This document shows, piece by piece, positions 8,326 to 17,456 of a stretch of 64,000 nucleotides of DNA. A program made the translations under genes and the position numbers. This DNA comes from Microbacterium halotolerans (lineage in GTDB: Bacteria > Actinomycetota > Actinomycetes > Actinomycetales > Microbacteriaceae), in the NCBI RefSeq assembly GCF_003569805.1, contig NZ_KZ984051.1, positions 1,563,953-1,627,952 on the forward strand, given 5' to 3'. The notes under the pieces were generated by a model. That model was not told the origin of the DNA, ran no database searches, and worked only from the letters and a program-made list of their open reading frames with translations. Position 1 is the first letter of the stretch, and each line of letters starts with the position of its first letter.

Positions 8326-9579
8326 ATGGAAAAGGGCGATCAGATCGAACTCGACGTCACGGGCGTCGCGCACGGGGGCGTGTTCGTCGCGCGCGAGCCG
8401 GAGGGGCGCGTGGTGTTCGTCGCCGATGCGATCCCCGGAGAGCGGGTGCGTGCACGCATCACCGAGGTGAAGAAGTCGTTCGCACGCGCTGAGACGGTCG
8501 ACGTCCTCGATGCATCGCCCGACCGCGTGCCGCACGTCTGGCCCGCCGTGGCCGGGGGCGAGCAACCGGGCGGCGCCGACCTCGGTCACATCGCACTGCC
8601 TCGCCAGCGCGAGCTGAAGGCGCAGGTGCTGCGTGAGGCGTTCGCGAAGTTCGCCGATCTCGAGATCGATGCGCCCGTGCTGGGCCCGGAGGCCGTGCTC
8701 GGAGGCGATCATCCGGATGTAGCGGCCACCCGTGACGGGCTGCGCTACCGCACCCGCATCAGCCTGCACGTCGACGATCGAGGGCGCATCGGCCCGTTCG
8801 CCCCGCGCAGCCACCGCGTCGTCGAGGTCGGCGATCACCCCCTCGCAACACCGGAGATCGCCGAAGTCGCCGTCGCTCTGCGCAGCGCGCCGGAGGGTCG
8901 CGTCGACTTGGTGCAGCCGGCCGACGGCGGCATCCGGACCCTGCGGCGTCCCGCGCGCCGACCCGGTGACCGCGCCCCGCGCGAAGAGCCCGAGGTCGTC
9001 GTCGAAGCGGTGGCGGACCGCGAGTTCCAGGTCGACGCAGGGGGATTCTGGCAGGTGCACCGCGCCGCGGCCGAGCTGCTCACGGGCGCCGTGCGGCGGG
9101 GGCTCGGCCCGCTGGATTCCGACGCGTGGAACCTCGACCTGTACGGCGGCGTCGGCCTGTTCGCGGCGACGCTGGGTGAGCTCGCGGAAGGAGCGCGACT
9201 GACGACCGTCGAATCGTCGCAGCGCGCGTCGCTGCACGCGGAGCAGAACCTCGCCGACTTCGGCGCGGAAGCACTCGACCTGCGCGTCGAACACTTCCTC
9301 ACGCAGCTGTCGAACCAGGCCAGCCTGCTCGACCGCGAGATGCTCACACGAGGCGTCGCGCTGCTGGACCCGCCGCGCTCGGGGGCAGGCAGGGACGTCG
9401 TCGAAGGCCTTGCCGACCTCGGCCCGTCGCGCGTCGCATACATCGCGTGCGACCCCGTGGCTCTCGCCCGCGACGTCGGCACGTTCCGCGGTCTCGGCTA
9501 CGAGCTGGAATCGCTGCAGGCATTCGACATCTTCCCGCAGTCGCACCACGTCGAGGCCGTCGCCGTCCTGACGCGCTGA
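8326..9579 (+). CDS. TrmA/RlmCD-type SAM-dependent RNA uracil-5 methyltransferase
   Basis: The 417-residue protein has an N-terminal TRAM RNA-binding domain (about 5-60), a central domain, and a C-terminal class I methyltransferase domain with LYGGVGLFAATLGELA as the SAM loop, LLDPPRSGAG, and YIACDP, whose cysteine is the nucleophile in this family. Unlike RlmD/RumA it lacks the N-terminal cysteines that hold a 4Fe-4S cluster: the corresponding stretch PHVWPAVAGGEQPGGADLGH has none. It probably makes 5-methyluridine in rRNA or tRNA; the target base is not readable. ATG at 8326 stands alone upstream and no operon partner is seen. Confidence 0.85.
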   Translation: MEKGDQIELDVTGVAHGGVFVAREPEGRVVFVADAIPGERVRARITEVKKSFARAETVDVLDASPDRVPHVWPAVAGGEQPGGADLGHIALPRQRELKAQVLREAFAKFADLEIDAPVLGPEAVLGGDHPDVAATRDGLRYRTRISLHVDDRGRIGPFAPRSHRVVEVGDHPLATPEIAEVAVALRSAPEGRVDLVQPADGGIRTLRRPARRPGDRAPREEPEVVVEAVADREFQVDAGGFWQVHRAAAELLTGAVRRGLGPLDSDAWNLDLYGGVGLFAATLGELAEGARLTTVESSQRASLHAEQNLADFGAEALDLRVEHFLTQLSNQASLLDREMLTRGVALLDPPRSGAGRDVVEGLADLGPSRVAYIACDPVALARDVGTFRGLGYELESLQAFDIFPQSHHVEAVAVLTR

Positions 9580-9667
9580 ACCGGCATGCCTTCGGGACGG
9601 CGTCGTCGGCATGCGCAGCCGCCGTGCGCGCGACGTGGATCGTGCGGCGGCTCGATAGGCTGGCCGG

Positions 9668-10327
9668 ATGATCCGGGTTGCACTGATCGATGACCACGAG
9701 TCCGTCCGTCTCGGCCTCGTGGCCGCGATCGGGCGCGCAGGGTGGGTGACGATCTACGAGGGGGCGACTGTGTCCGACTTCCTCGCGTGGCGGCAGACGG
9801 AGCGGACGCCGGCCGCGGACGTCGTGCTGCTCGACCTCACCCTCGGCGACGGCACGACGGTCACGGAGAATGTGACGCGGCTCGCCAGGGAGTCCTCGGT
9901 GATCATCCACTCGGTCGCCGACCGCCCTTCCGCGGTGCGTGAGGCGCTCGTCGCCGGGGCGGTCGGCGTGGTGAGCAAAGCATCGCCGATCGACGACGTG
10001 ATCGACGCGGTCGGTGTCGTCGCGCGCGGCGACCAGCTCAACAACGTCGAGTGGGCGAGCGCCGTCGAGGGCGACAGGGCGTTCGCCGACGCCCAGCTGT
10101 CGATCAGAGAGCGCGAGGTGCTTCGGATGTATGCGGCTGGGCTGCCGCTGAAGGCCGTAGCGGAGCGCCTGGGAGTCGCCTACTCCACTGCCAAGGAGAA
10201 CATCACTCGCGTGCGGGTGAAGTACACCGAGGTCGGACGCCCCGCTCCGACGAAGGTCGATCTGCTCAGGCGGGCGGTGGAGGACGGGCTCGTGGACGGA
10301 TTGTCCGAGGACCCGACTCGTGCCTGA
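9668..10327 (+). CDS. LuxR/NarL-family response regulator
   Basis: At 219 residues it has a receiver domain (1-120) with acidic pocket DDH at 9-11, phospho-acceptor Asp56 in VLLDLTLGDG and the conserved K in VVSKAS, then a C-terminal LuxR-type helix-turn-helix (about 150-210: SIREREVLRMYAAGLPLKAVAERLGV). Its stop overlaps the start of the sensor kinase by 8 bp, so the pair is co-translated. It probably controls genes on receipt of phosphate from the kinase encoded next; targets are unknown. Confidence 0.9.
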   Translation: MIRVALIDDHESVRLGLVAAIGRAGWVTIYEGATVSDFLAWRQTERTPAADVVLLDLTLGDGTTVTENVTRLARESSVIIHSVADRPSAVREALVAGAVGVVSKASPIDDVIDAVGVVARGDQLNNVEWASAVEGDRAFADAQLSIREREVLRMYAAGLPLKAVAERLGVAYSTAKENITRVRVKYTEVGRPAPTKVDLLRRAVEDGLVDGLSEDPTRA

Positions 10328-11567
10328 CGAGCAGTCGCTGATCGACGAGGCGTGGCGTCGGATCCCGCAGGGGCGGAAACAGGCGAGTCCCGGGCGGTTC
10401 ACCAGGGCGAGGTTCGAGCGGATCGCGCAGGTGCTCGTCGCCGTCGCCGGTGCGGTGCTCGGCGGCCAGACTCTGGTGATCGCGGTCACGGACGGCCAGT
10501 TCCAGGCACATCCAGTCGTACTCGGAATCACCATGAGCTCGCTGGCGGCCATGATCGTGACCGCGGCAGTCGGCCGCTTCGCCCGGCTCGCGGCCGGAGT
10601 GTTCGCCGTCGGCTACGTCGCCGCACTGGCGTGGTGGTGCTTCGTCGACATCGGCGGCGTCGATCCGATCGCACAGCCGTGGCCGTTCTTCCTGCTCTCG
10701 GTCGCGACAGGGGCAGCGCTGGTGGCCTTCAGCCTGCCGTGGCAGATCGTCTGGGCGATCGTCCCTCCGCTCCTGTTCGGCATCGCGCAGCTGCTGCGCG
10801 CCGACTTCGCCGAGACCGCGTGGGAAGCGCTCGGCTACGACACGTCGGTTGCGATTCTTCTCAATCTGCTGATCGTCGTCCTCGGCTGGATGTACCGCGG
10901 CATCGCCAACGGTGTCGACGAGGCGCGGAGCCGCGTGGTGGAGGCATATACCGACGCACGCGCCGTGGAAGCAGCGGAACAGGAGCGCATCGAGATCGCG
11001 AGCCTCATGCACGACAGCGTGTTGGCGGCACTCATCGCCGCAGCGCGAGCGGAGACGCCGAGGGAGCGCCAACTCGTCGTCGACATGTCGCGTGAGGCGC
11101 TGACTCGCCTCGCCGATGCAGAGACCGCGGGCCCCGAGGGCAGTGACGCGCCGCGAGGCGTCAGCGAGATGGCCGCGGCGATCGAGCACGCGGCGAGTGA
11201 GCTCGGCGTCACTCTGACCGTGCCAGTGCACGTTCCGGACGGCGACGTCGAGATCCCCGGCAGAGTCGCGCGAGCCGTGGTGCTCGCTGCGAAGCAGGCG
11301 GTCGCCAACGCCGTGCACCACGCTGACGCCGTGGGACTCGCAGCGAGCGTGAGAGCCGATGGCGCAGGCATCAGCGTCGAGGTATCCGATCGCGGACCCG
11401 GCCTGGACGTCGGCGCGATCCCCGCCGATCGCCTCGGCATCCGGGCTTCGATCATGGCCAGACTCGCAGCGGTCGGCGGTGAGGGCCACATCGATTCCGG
11501 CTCACACGGCACACGGGTCACGCTGACCTGGAGCGCCACCGATGACGACGAGGGGGACCGGACATGA
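10320..11567 (+). CDS. Membrane sensor histidine kinase (HisKA_3/DesK type)
   Basis: The 415-residue protein begins at the GTG at 10320 inside the last codons of the response regulator. It has an N-terminal membrane region of four to six helices (about 35-200), then IEIASLMHDSVLAALIAAA, an H-box of the HisKA_3 class with the phospho-acceptor His, and a C-terminal HATPase domain with N-box QAVANAVHHADA, SDRGPGLDV and GTRVTLTW. There is no clear extracellular sensor domain, so the signal is probably sensed in or at the membrane, as in DesK-like kinases. It overlaps the next gene by 4 bp (ATGA). Confidence 0.88.
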   Translation: MPDEQSLIDEAWRRIPQGRKQASPGRFTRARFERIAQVLVAVAGAVLGGQTLVIAVTDGQFQAHPVVLGITMSSLAAMIVTAAVGRFARLAAGVFAVGYVAALAWWCFVDIGGVDPIAQPWPFFLLSVATGAALVAFSLPWQIVWAIVPPLLFGIAQLLRADFAETAWEALGYDTSVAILLNLLIVVLGWMYRGIANGVDEARSRVVEAYTDARAVEAAEQERIEIASLMHDSVLAALIAAARAETPRERQLVVDMSREALTRLADAETAGPEGSDAPRGVSEMAAAIEHAASELGVTLTVPVHVPDGDVEIPGRVARAVVLAAKQAVANAVHHADAVGLAASVRADGAGISVEVSDRGPGLDVGAIPADRLGIRASIMARLAAVGGEGHIDSGSHGTRVTLTWSATDDDEGDRT

Positions 11568-12580
11568 CACTGCGCCGAGTCCTGATGACGATCGTCATCG
11601 CCTTCACAGCGTACTTCCTGGTCAGGGGCGCCATCATCGCGACGATCGTGCCGAACGCGCTGCACCACCTCGTCACCGTGGCGCTGTGGCTGGCGACCGT
11701 CGCGATCGTGCTGTGGGTGCCGGGGCGGGATCCTCGTGCGAAGGGAGTCGGGAACCGATCGCCGTCACGGCTGCCGCTGTGGGCCGCGATCGTCGTGGTC
11801 GTCGCCATCACGGTCTCTCAATCGCAGGCGATCTGGGCGAGCGGAGACCACATCCACGACCCGATCATGGCGACGATGTTCGGCGCGAACGGTGAGGTGC
11901 TGACGATCCTCATGGTGCGTCGCCGCCCGTCCTGGGCGTGGGGCGGCGTCGCCGTCGTCGCCGCCCTCGGCATCGCCGCGATGGGCGTAGGGGAGGCGCT
12001 GGGGCGAGGCCTGCTCGGTACGTTCCTCTGGGTGGGGATCGCGCAGCTGATGCTGTGGTCCGTCGACAGGGCGTATCTCGACACGGCTCGGCTGGTGAGG
12101 CTGCAGCAGGCCTCGGCGGCCTGGCAGGCGTCGCAGGATGCGCGACGCGCCGAGCGGCGCGAGCGGGTGCGATTCGCCCTCGCCGTGGCCGGGCCCGTCC
12201 TGACTCGGGTCGTGCTGTCCGGCGGCCGGCTCGACGATGCGGAGCGAACGGACGCGCTGACGGCCGAGGGCACGCTGCGCGACGAGCTGCGCGCGCACCG
12301 GCTGCTGGACGACGATGTGCGCGCGGCGATCCGGATGACGCGCGACCGCGGTGCGAGCGTGACGGTGATCGACGATGACGCCCTCACCGACCTCGGCGAC
12401 GATGCGCTCGAACGGGTGCGCGCTGTGCTGGCGGAGGCGCTGCGCGCGACCGATGCCGACCGCATCATCGTGAGGACCACGCCCGATCCCGACACCGCGG
12501 TGACGATCGTCGGCCGCCGTGCCGCGCCCAGACCCGACGAGGACGCCCTCGCCCTGTGGCAGGAGATCCCCCGGCCCTGA
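11564..12580 (+). CDS. Membrane protein of the two-component operon, possible kinase-like partner
   Basis: I do not recognise this 338-residue protein as a named family. Residues 1-170 hold about five hydrophobic helices. A long charged helix follows (about 175-205, RLQQASAAWQASQDARRAERRERVRF), then a soluble domain of about 130 residues including LRDELRAHRLLDDDVRAAI, an acidic IDDDALTDLGDDALERVRAVLAEAL helix and a closing strand DTAVTIVGR. The arrangement of membrane part, dimer-like coiled helix and alpha/beta domain echoes a histidine kinase, but no H-box histidine, N-box or G-box is visible. The ATGA overlap with the kinase gene indicates coupled translation, so it probably takes part in the same signalling system. 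A perfect 17-bp stem-loop follows. Confidence 0.7.
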   Translation: MTLRRVLMTIVIAFTAYFLVRGAIIATIVPNALHHLVTVALWLATVAIVLWVPGRDPRAKGVGNRSPSRLPLWAAIVVVVAITVSQSQAIWASGDHIHDPIMATMFGANGEVLTILMVRRRPSWAWGGVAVVAALGIAAMGVGEALGRGLLGTFLWVGIAQLMLWSVDRAYLDTARLVRLQQASAAWQASQDARRAERRERVRFALAVAGPVLTRVVLSGGRLDDAERTDALTAEGTLRDELRAHRLLDDDVRAAIRMTRDRGASVTVIDDDALTDLGDDALERVRAVLAEALRATDADRIIVRTTPDPDTAVTIVGRRAAPRPDEDALALWQEIPRP

Positions 12581-12616
12581 CCCGGCACTCACTGCCAGCA
12601 GCCGTCGGGGGAGGAG

Positions 12617-12654
12617 AAAGGTCCCGGGCGGCGTATTCGCCGCCCGGGACCTTT
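12617..12654. terminator. Strong stem-loop between convergent operons
   Basis: Arms 12617-12633 and 12638-12654 are perfect 17-bp reverse complements around a TATT loop; the left arm starts AAAGG and the right ends CCTTT, so either strand can give a hairpin with a short U tract. It follows the signalling operon and faces the accE end 170 bp further on. I see nothing else in the 244-bp gap apart from AT-richer sequence at 12750-12810. Confidence 0.75.
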
Positions 12655-12824
12655 GGAGACGCGGAGCAGTTACCCGAAAACCGTCCGCGAGGGAACCGGC
12701 GCGTGCCGCCATCCCTAGGGCGGCGCGCCAGAGCGCTTGAGCGCGTTTCCGTATTCAGTATTTCAAGCCGAGGCGTCCGCGTCTGTAGGTATTTTGGGGG
12801 ACATTTGTTGCGAGATCCGACAAC

Positions 12825-13052
12825 TCAGCCTGCGAAACGGCCCCACTGGCTTCCCGGCGTGCGCCGCATCCGCCGCGAGCGGTTCCACGCGCTGCGCGCC
12901 GTCTGCTCGTCGGCCGTGGCATGTTCGGTCTCTTCGAGGTATGCCGTGGGGAGCACACCGGCCAGCGCGGCCAGATCCTCCTCAGACGGCGTTCCCCTGG
13001 TGATCTCGACGCTCGGCAGCTCGCCGCGCCCGTGCGTGCCCTCGGTGCTCAC
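12825..13052 (-). CDS. accE: Acyl-CoA carboxylase epsilon subunit
   Basis: This 75-residue protein resembles the small AccE/PccE subunits that stabilise actinobacterial acyl-CoA carboxylase complexes. Family marks are the N-terminal [20 protein letters not shown] and the C-terminal basic and tryptophan-containing segment ([14 protein letters not shown]...WGRFAG). The GTG start at 13052 overlaps the stop of the carboxyltransferase gene (GTGA), so the two subunits are made by coupled translation. Size and position match accE5 (Rv3281) beside accD5. Confidence 0.88.
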   Translation of the reverse strand: MSTEGTHGRGELPSVEITRGTPSEEDLAALAGVLPTAYLEETEHATADEQTARSAWNRSRRMRRTPGSQWGRFAG

Positions 13053-14632
13053 AGCGGAATGTTCCCGTGCTTCTTCGGCGGCAGCTCGGCGCGCTTGTTG
13101 CGCAGCGAGCGCAGCGCCTTCGCGACCGACACGCGGGTCTGCGCCGGTTCGATGATGCCGTCGAGCTCCCCGCGTTCCGCGGCGAGGAACGGCGACGCCA
13201 CGTTGTAGGTGTACTCGTTCGCGAGCCGGGTGCGCACCTCGGCGAGATCCTCGCCGTTCTCCGCCGCCTTCTTCAGCTCACCGCGGTACAGGATGTTCAC
13301 GGCCCCCTGGCCGCCCATCACGGCGATCTCGGCGGTCGGCCACGCCAGGTTGACGTCGGCGCCGAGCTGCTTCGACCCCATCACGATGTACGCCCCGCCG
13401 TACGCCTTGCGCAGGATCACGGTCACCAGCGGCACGGTCGCCTCGGCGTATGCGTACAACAGCTTCGCGCCGCGACGGATGACACCCGTCCATTCCTGGT
13501 CCGTGCCCGGCAGGTAGCCAGGCACGTCGACGAGCGTGACGATCGGGATCGAGAACGCGTCGCAGAACCGCACGAACCGCGATGCCTTCTCGCCCGCCTC
13601 GATATTCAGAGTGCCCGCCATCTGCTGCGGCTGGTTCGCGATGATGCCCACCGAGCGCCCCTCGACGCGGCCGAACCCGACCACGATGTTCGGCGCGAAC
13701 AGCGGTTGCACCTCGAGGAACTCGTCGTCGATGACCTGCTCGATGACCTGCTTGATGTCATACGGCTGGTTCGGGGAATCCGGGATGATCGTGTTGAGCG
13801 AGCGGTCCTCATCCGTCGTCTCGAACTCGAAGCCCGTGTCGTACGCCGGAGGATCGGCCATGTTGTTGTCCGGCAGGAAGCCCACCAGCCCGCGCGCGTA
13901 GTCGAGCGCGTCGTCCTCATCTTCGGCGAGGTAGTGCGCCACACCGGAGCGGGTGTTGTGCGTGTAGGCACCGCCGAGCTCCTCCATGCCGACGTCCTCG
14001 CCCGTGACCGTCTTGATGACATCCGGGCCCGTGACGAACATCTGACTGGTCTTGTCGACCATGATCACGAAGTCGGTCAGCGCCGGCGAGTACACGGCGC
14101 CGCCGGCTGCCGGCCCCATCACGATCGAGATCTGCGGGATCACGCCGGAGGCCGCCGTGTTCAGCCGGAAGATCTCGGCGTACTTGCCCAGCGCGAGCAC
14201 GCCCTCCTGGATGCGCGCGCCGCCGGAGTCGAGGATGCCGATGATCGGCATGCCGCCGCGGAGGGCGAATTCCATGACCTTGATGATCTTGTCGCCGGCC
14301 ACTTCGCCGAGCGATCCGCCGAAGGTGGAGAAGTCCTGCGAGTAGACGGCGATGTTGCGGCCGTGGATGGTCGCCGTGCCCGTGACGACGGAGTCGCCGT
14401 ACGGGCGGGAGCGGTCCATGCCGAACGACGTGGTGCGGTGGCGCACGTATTCGTCGAACTCGACGAAGCTGCCGGGATCGACGAGCATCTCGATGCGCTC
14501 GCGCGCTGTGAGCTTGCCCTTGGCGTGCTGCTTCTCGACAGCATTCTCCTCAGCCTGAGTCACGGCTTCGGCGTAGCGTTCGCGGAGGTCGGCGATCTTG
14601 CCTGCGGTCGTAGAGAGATCCGGTTCGGTCAC
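13049..14632 (-). CDS. accD5: Acyl-CoA carboxylase carboxyltransferase (beta) subunit
   Basis: The 527-residue protein transfers the carboxyl group from biotin on the alpha subunit to acetyl-, propionyl- or longer acyl-CoA, feeding fatty acid synthesis or propionate metabolism. It has the tandem crotonase-fold halves of the family: an N-terminal half with [12 protein letters not shown] and [11 protein letters not shown], and a C-terminal half with [30 protein letters not shown] and [13 protein letters not shown]. The GTG at 14632 (VTEPDLSTT) is preceded by AGGGTGGAA and is preferred to earlier in-frame starts. It is divergent from birA, 130 bp away, and coupled to accE. Substrate choice depends on a pocket residue I did not try to assign. 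Confidence 0.93.
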   Translation of the reverse strand: MTEPDLSTTAGKIADLRERYAEAVTQAEENAVEKQHAKGKLTARERIEMLVDPGSFVEFDEYVRHRTTSFGMDRSRPYGDSVVTGTATIHGRNIAVYSQDFSTFGGSLGEVAGDKIIKVMEFALRGGMPIIGILDSGGARIQEGVLALGKYAEIFRLNTAASGVIPQISIVMGPAAGGAVYSPALTDFVIMVDKTSQMFVTGPDVIKTVTGEDVGMEELGGAYTHNTRSGVAHYLAEDEDDALDYARGLVGFLPDNNMADPPAYDTGFEFETTDEDRSLNTIIPDSPNQPYDIKQVIEQVIDDEFLEVQPLFAPNIVVGFGRVEGRSVGIIANQPQQMAGTLNIEAGEKASRFVRFCDAFSIPIVTLVDVPGYLPGTDQEWTGVIRRGAKLLYAYAEATVPLVTVILRKAYGGAYIVMGSKQLGADVNLAWPTAEIAVMGGQGAVNILYRGELKKAAENGEDLAEVRTRLANEYTYNVASPFLAAERGELDGIIEPAQTRVSVAKALRSLRNKRAELPPKKHGNIPL

Positions 14633-14762
14633 GCGTTCCACCCTAACCGCGCGAAGCTGACTGCTTTTGGTGGCCACGCACAATGACTCCGGAGATCGTG
14701 TGTGTGATCTGGATGATCGAGACGAGGCAGGGCGTGCCGTGATCTGCGCGTACGCTGGCTGG

Positions 14763-15536
14763 GTGACGTGGGAGAAGACGCGCGGTGCTGCCGCGAGCGT
14801 GACGGAGTTGGAGCACACCGGGTCGACGAACGCCGATCTGGCCAGTCGAGCGGCGATGGACGTTCTGCCGCACCTGAGCGTGCTGCTCACCAGGGACCAG
14901 CGGTCGGGCCGAGGGCGGCTCGACCGGCAGTGGCGGGCGCCCGCGGGCGCCGCGCTCGCGGTTTCGGTCCTGGTCAGGGTCGACGGCGTGCCCTTCGCCT
15001 CGCGGGGTTGGATTCCGCTGATCGCGGGCGCGGCGATGGCGAGGGCAGTGGGAGCGCAGCTCGTCGGCTATCCGGTCGGAGCGAAGTGGCCCAACGACGT
15101 GCTGGTGGCGGGGCGGAAGATCTGCGGCATCCTCGTGGAGGCGACCGCCGACCTCGGCACCGTGATCATCGGGTCGGGCATCAACACACGGATGACGGCC
15201 CAGGAGCTGCCAGTGCCGACGGCGACATCGTTCGCGGCCAGCGGCATCCGGTGCGACGAGGATCGGCTGCTGGCCGACTATCTGCGCGAACTGGACCGGC
15301 GGCTCGGGGCACTGACCGAGGCCGGCGGCGACGCGGAGCGAGCAGGTGTGCGGCGCGACGTCGTCGAAGGATGCATCACGCTCGGACAGAGCGTGCGCGT
15401 GATGATGCCGGCGGGCGACGACCTGCTCGGCAGGGCCGAGGACATCGACGCGGACGGACGGCTCGTCGTGCGCACGCCGAAGGGTCCGGTGTCTGTCGCG
15501 GCAGGAGACGTCGTGCACGTGCGCCCTGCGGAATAG
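14763..15536 (+). CDS. birA: Biotin--[acetyl-CoA carboxylase] ligase
   Basis: This 257-residue enzyme activates biotin to biotinyl-AMP and attaches it to the EAMKM lysine of the carboxylase. The catalytic core shows [10 protein letters not shown] (biotinyl-AMP loop, GRGRxxRxW), KWPNDVLV with the catalytic lysine, and KICGILVE. There is no N-terminal helix-turn-helix, so this is the monofunctional class that does not repress biotin genes. The C-terminal small domain ([11 protein letters not shown] ... [11 protein letters not shown]) is present. The GTG at 14763 (VTWEKT) fits the family start; an upstream ATG at 14667 would overlap the promoter region shared with accD. It is the counterpart of Rv3279c. 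Confidence 0.92.
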   Translation: MTWEKTRGAAASVTELEHTGSTNADLASRAAMDVLPHLSVLLTRDQRSGRGRLDRQWRAPAGAALAVSVLVRVDGVPFASRGWIPLIAGAAMARAVGAQLVGYPVGAKWPNDVLVAGRKICGILVEATADLGTVIIGSGINTRMTAQELPVPTATSFAASGIRCDEDRLLADYLRELDRRLGALTEAGGDAERAGVRRDVVEGCITLGQSVRVMMPAGDDLLGRAEDIDADGRLVVRTPKGPVSVAAGDVVHVRPAE

Positions 15537-15628
15537 ACGGCTTGCAGCATCCGGAGCCGCGCGCCACCGGGCACAGGCGGCGCAGACACGGCAGAATGGG
15601 AACCCCGCGCGGACAGAAGGGAGCGGCC

Positions 15629-16165
15629 GTGACAGTGCCGAGCATGCCCGATCGCCCTGATCTGCCGCCCCCTGGCGCGCCGAGGCCGGAGGAACTGCTC
15701 GTGGCGAGGTTCCGGCCGCAGGCCAGGCGCCTGATCTGGTCGGCGCTGCTGCTGATCGTGCTCTGCGCCGCGGGAGGATACGGCTGGGGCAACCTGCCGG
15801 ACGGTTTCAGCAACTGGATGATCCTCGCCGCGGGCGCGGGCCTCGTGCTGCTGTTCGTGGTCACACCGTGGCTGGTGTGGCGCTCGCGGGTGTACACGGT
15901 GACGACTCGGCGCGTGATCGCCAGGCGCGGCCTGTTCGGGCAGAGCAGCATCGAGCTCTCGCACGCCCGCGGTTACTCGATCGAGACGCGGCGCGGTCTC
16001 TGGCAGCGTCTGTGGGGCACGGGCACGCTGACGCTCTCCGACGGTCTGGAGGGGAAGATCGTGCTGGTGAACGTGCTGCGCCCCCGGCTCGTGTCCGAGG
16101 TGCTCGCCGACCAGATCGAGGTCAACCAGATCCTCGCCCACCGCGAGGCCGAGTCCCAGCTCTGA
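15629..16165 (+). CDS. PH-domain membrane protein (bPH2 type)
   Basis: The 178-residue protein has a proline-rich N-terminus, two transmembrane helices (about 38-58 and 66-88) and a cytoplasmic bacterial PH domain starting RVYTVTTRRVIARRGLFGQSS and running to about 165. The RRVIxRRG-G pattern is typical. Its role is unknown; the gene is conserved beside birA and purK in actinobacteria (Rv3278c). GTG at 15629 has AAGGGAG about 7 nt upstream; an ATG at 15644 is an alternative. It lies 92 bp after birA. Confidence 0.8.
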   Translation: MTVPSMPDRPDLPPPGAPRPEELLVARFRPQARRLIWSALLLIVLCAAGGYGWGNLPDGFSNWMILAAGAGLVLLFVVTPWLVWRSRVYTVTTRRVIARRGLFGQSSIELSHARGYSIETRRGLWQRLWGTGTLTLSDGLEGKIVLVNVLRPRLVSEVLADQIEVNQILAHREAESQL

Positions 16166-16204
16166 CGCGCACCCGCCTCCGCCCTGGCCGGGTGCCTCAG
16201 CTGC

Positions 16205-16272
16205 CGAAATGCGCACTTTTCGCCGAGACGCGCCGTTCTGGACGTCCGAATGATCGAAAAGTGCGCATCTCG
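16205..16272 (-). repeat. 68-bp three-armed palindromic repeat, copy A
   Basis: Read on the minus strand: arm 1 CGAGATGCGCACTTTTCG, a variable centre, arm 2 GCGCGTCTCG at position 49, then arm 3 GCGAAAAGTGCGCATTTCG. Arms 1 and 3 are reverse complements with one difference. It lies between the PH-domain gene and purK, 40 bp after a stop codon. Confidence 0.85.
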
Positions 16273-16334
16273 CGGGCGGCCCCGGCTGTCATTGCGTGCC
16301 GGGAGGCCTCGGTTCCGGATGGCAGGATAGGTGC

Positions 16335-17456
16335 ATGTCCCTGCGTGTCGGAGTAATCGGTGGCGGCCAGCTGGCCAGGATGATGATCGCACCTGCCGTG
16401 GAGCTCGGCGTCGAGCTGCGCGTGCTCGCCGAGGCGGACGGCATGTCGGCGGCGCTGGCCGCGACGGCGGTCGGCGACTACCGAGATCCGGATGTCGTGC
16501 TCGCGTTCGCGAAGGACGTCGATGTGATCACGTTCGATCATGAGCACGTGCCGCAACCGGTGCTGCGTGCGCTGGTCGATGCCGGAGTGAAGGTGCACCC
16601 CGGTCCCGACGCGCTGCGCTACGCCCAGGACAAGATCGTGATGCGCACGCGCCTGGCCGAAGTCGGCACGCCGCAGCCGGACTGGGCGGCTGTGCGCGAT
16701 GCAGGCGAGCTGCAGGCATTCCTCGACGGGCACAGCGGGCGAGCGGTGGTGAAGACCCCCCGCGGTGGCTACGACGGCAAGGGCGTGCGAGGGGTGTCAT
16801 CCGGATCCGAGGCCGACGACTGGTTCGCGGACTTCGACGGTGAGCCGATTCTGGTCGAGGAGCTGGTCGACTTCCGTCGCGAACTGGCTCAGCAGATCGC
16901 GCGCCGTCCATCCGGTGCGACGAGGGCGTATCCGGTCGTCGAGACCGTGCAGCGCGACGGCATCTGCAGCGAGGTCTTCGCACCGGCTCCCGGCGCCTCG
17001 GCCCGCACCGTCGAAGCGTCGGCGCAGATCGCGGAGGAGATCGCCGCCGGGCTCGGCGTGACGGGAATGCTCGCCGTCGAGCTGTTCGAGACGACGGACG
17101 GGCGCGTGCTGGTGAACGAACTCGCCATGCGACCGCACAACAGCGGCCACTGGACGCAGGACGGTGCCGTGACGAGCCAGTTCGAACAGCATCTGCGCGC
17201 CGTGCTCGACCTTCCACTCGGCGACACCGCGCCGGTGAGCGAAGCCGCCGTGATGATCAACATCCTGGGCGGTCCCGAGGGCGAGGAGCTCACGGACCGG
17301 ATCGCCGTGGCGGCCGCCGAGCACCCGACGGCGAAGATCCACACCTATGGCAAGGCACCGCGGCCCGGCCGCAAGGTCGGCCACGTCAACGCGTTCGGCG
17401 ACGACCTCGACGACGCGGCGCACGTGGCGCGCGCGGCGGCCGCTCTGTTCGGCTGA
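16335..17456 (+). CDS. purK: 5-(carboxyamino)imidazole ribonucleotide synthase
   Basis: The 373-residue ATP-grasp enzyme makes N5-CAIR from AIR, bicarbonate and ATP in purine synthesis. It opens VGVIGGGQLARMM, has TFDHEHVP, the glycine loop VVKTPRGGYDGKG, EELVDFRRELA, and the metal-binding segment LVNELAMRPHNSGHWTQD, all diagnostic for PurK. The ATG at 16335 (MSLRVGV) is chosen over an upstream in-frame ATG because homology starts there. The partner purE is not next to it; the strand downstream holds a decayed response regulator. Rv3276c is the M. tuberculosis counterpart. Confidence 0.94.
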   Translation: MSLRVGVIGGGQLARMMIAPAVELGVELRVLAEADGMSAALAATAVGDYRDPDVVLAFAKDVDVITFDHEHVPQPVLRALVDAGVKVHPGPDALRYAQDKIVMRTRLAEVGTPQPDWAAVRDAGELQAFLDGHSGRAVVKTPRGGYDGKGVRGVSSGSEADDWFADFDGEPILVEELVDFRRELAQQIARRPSGATRAYPVVETVQRDGICSEVFAPAPGASARTVEASAQIAEEIAAGLGVTGMLAVELFETTDGRVLVNELAMRPHNSGHWTQDGAVTSQFEQHLRAVLDLPLGDTAPVSEAAVMINILGGPEGEELTDRIAVAAAEHPTAKIHTYGKAPRPGRKVGHVNAFGDDLDDAAHVARAAAALFG

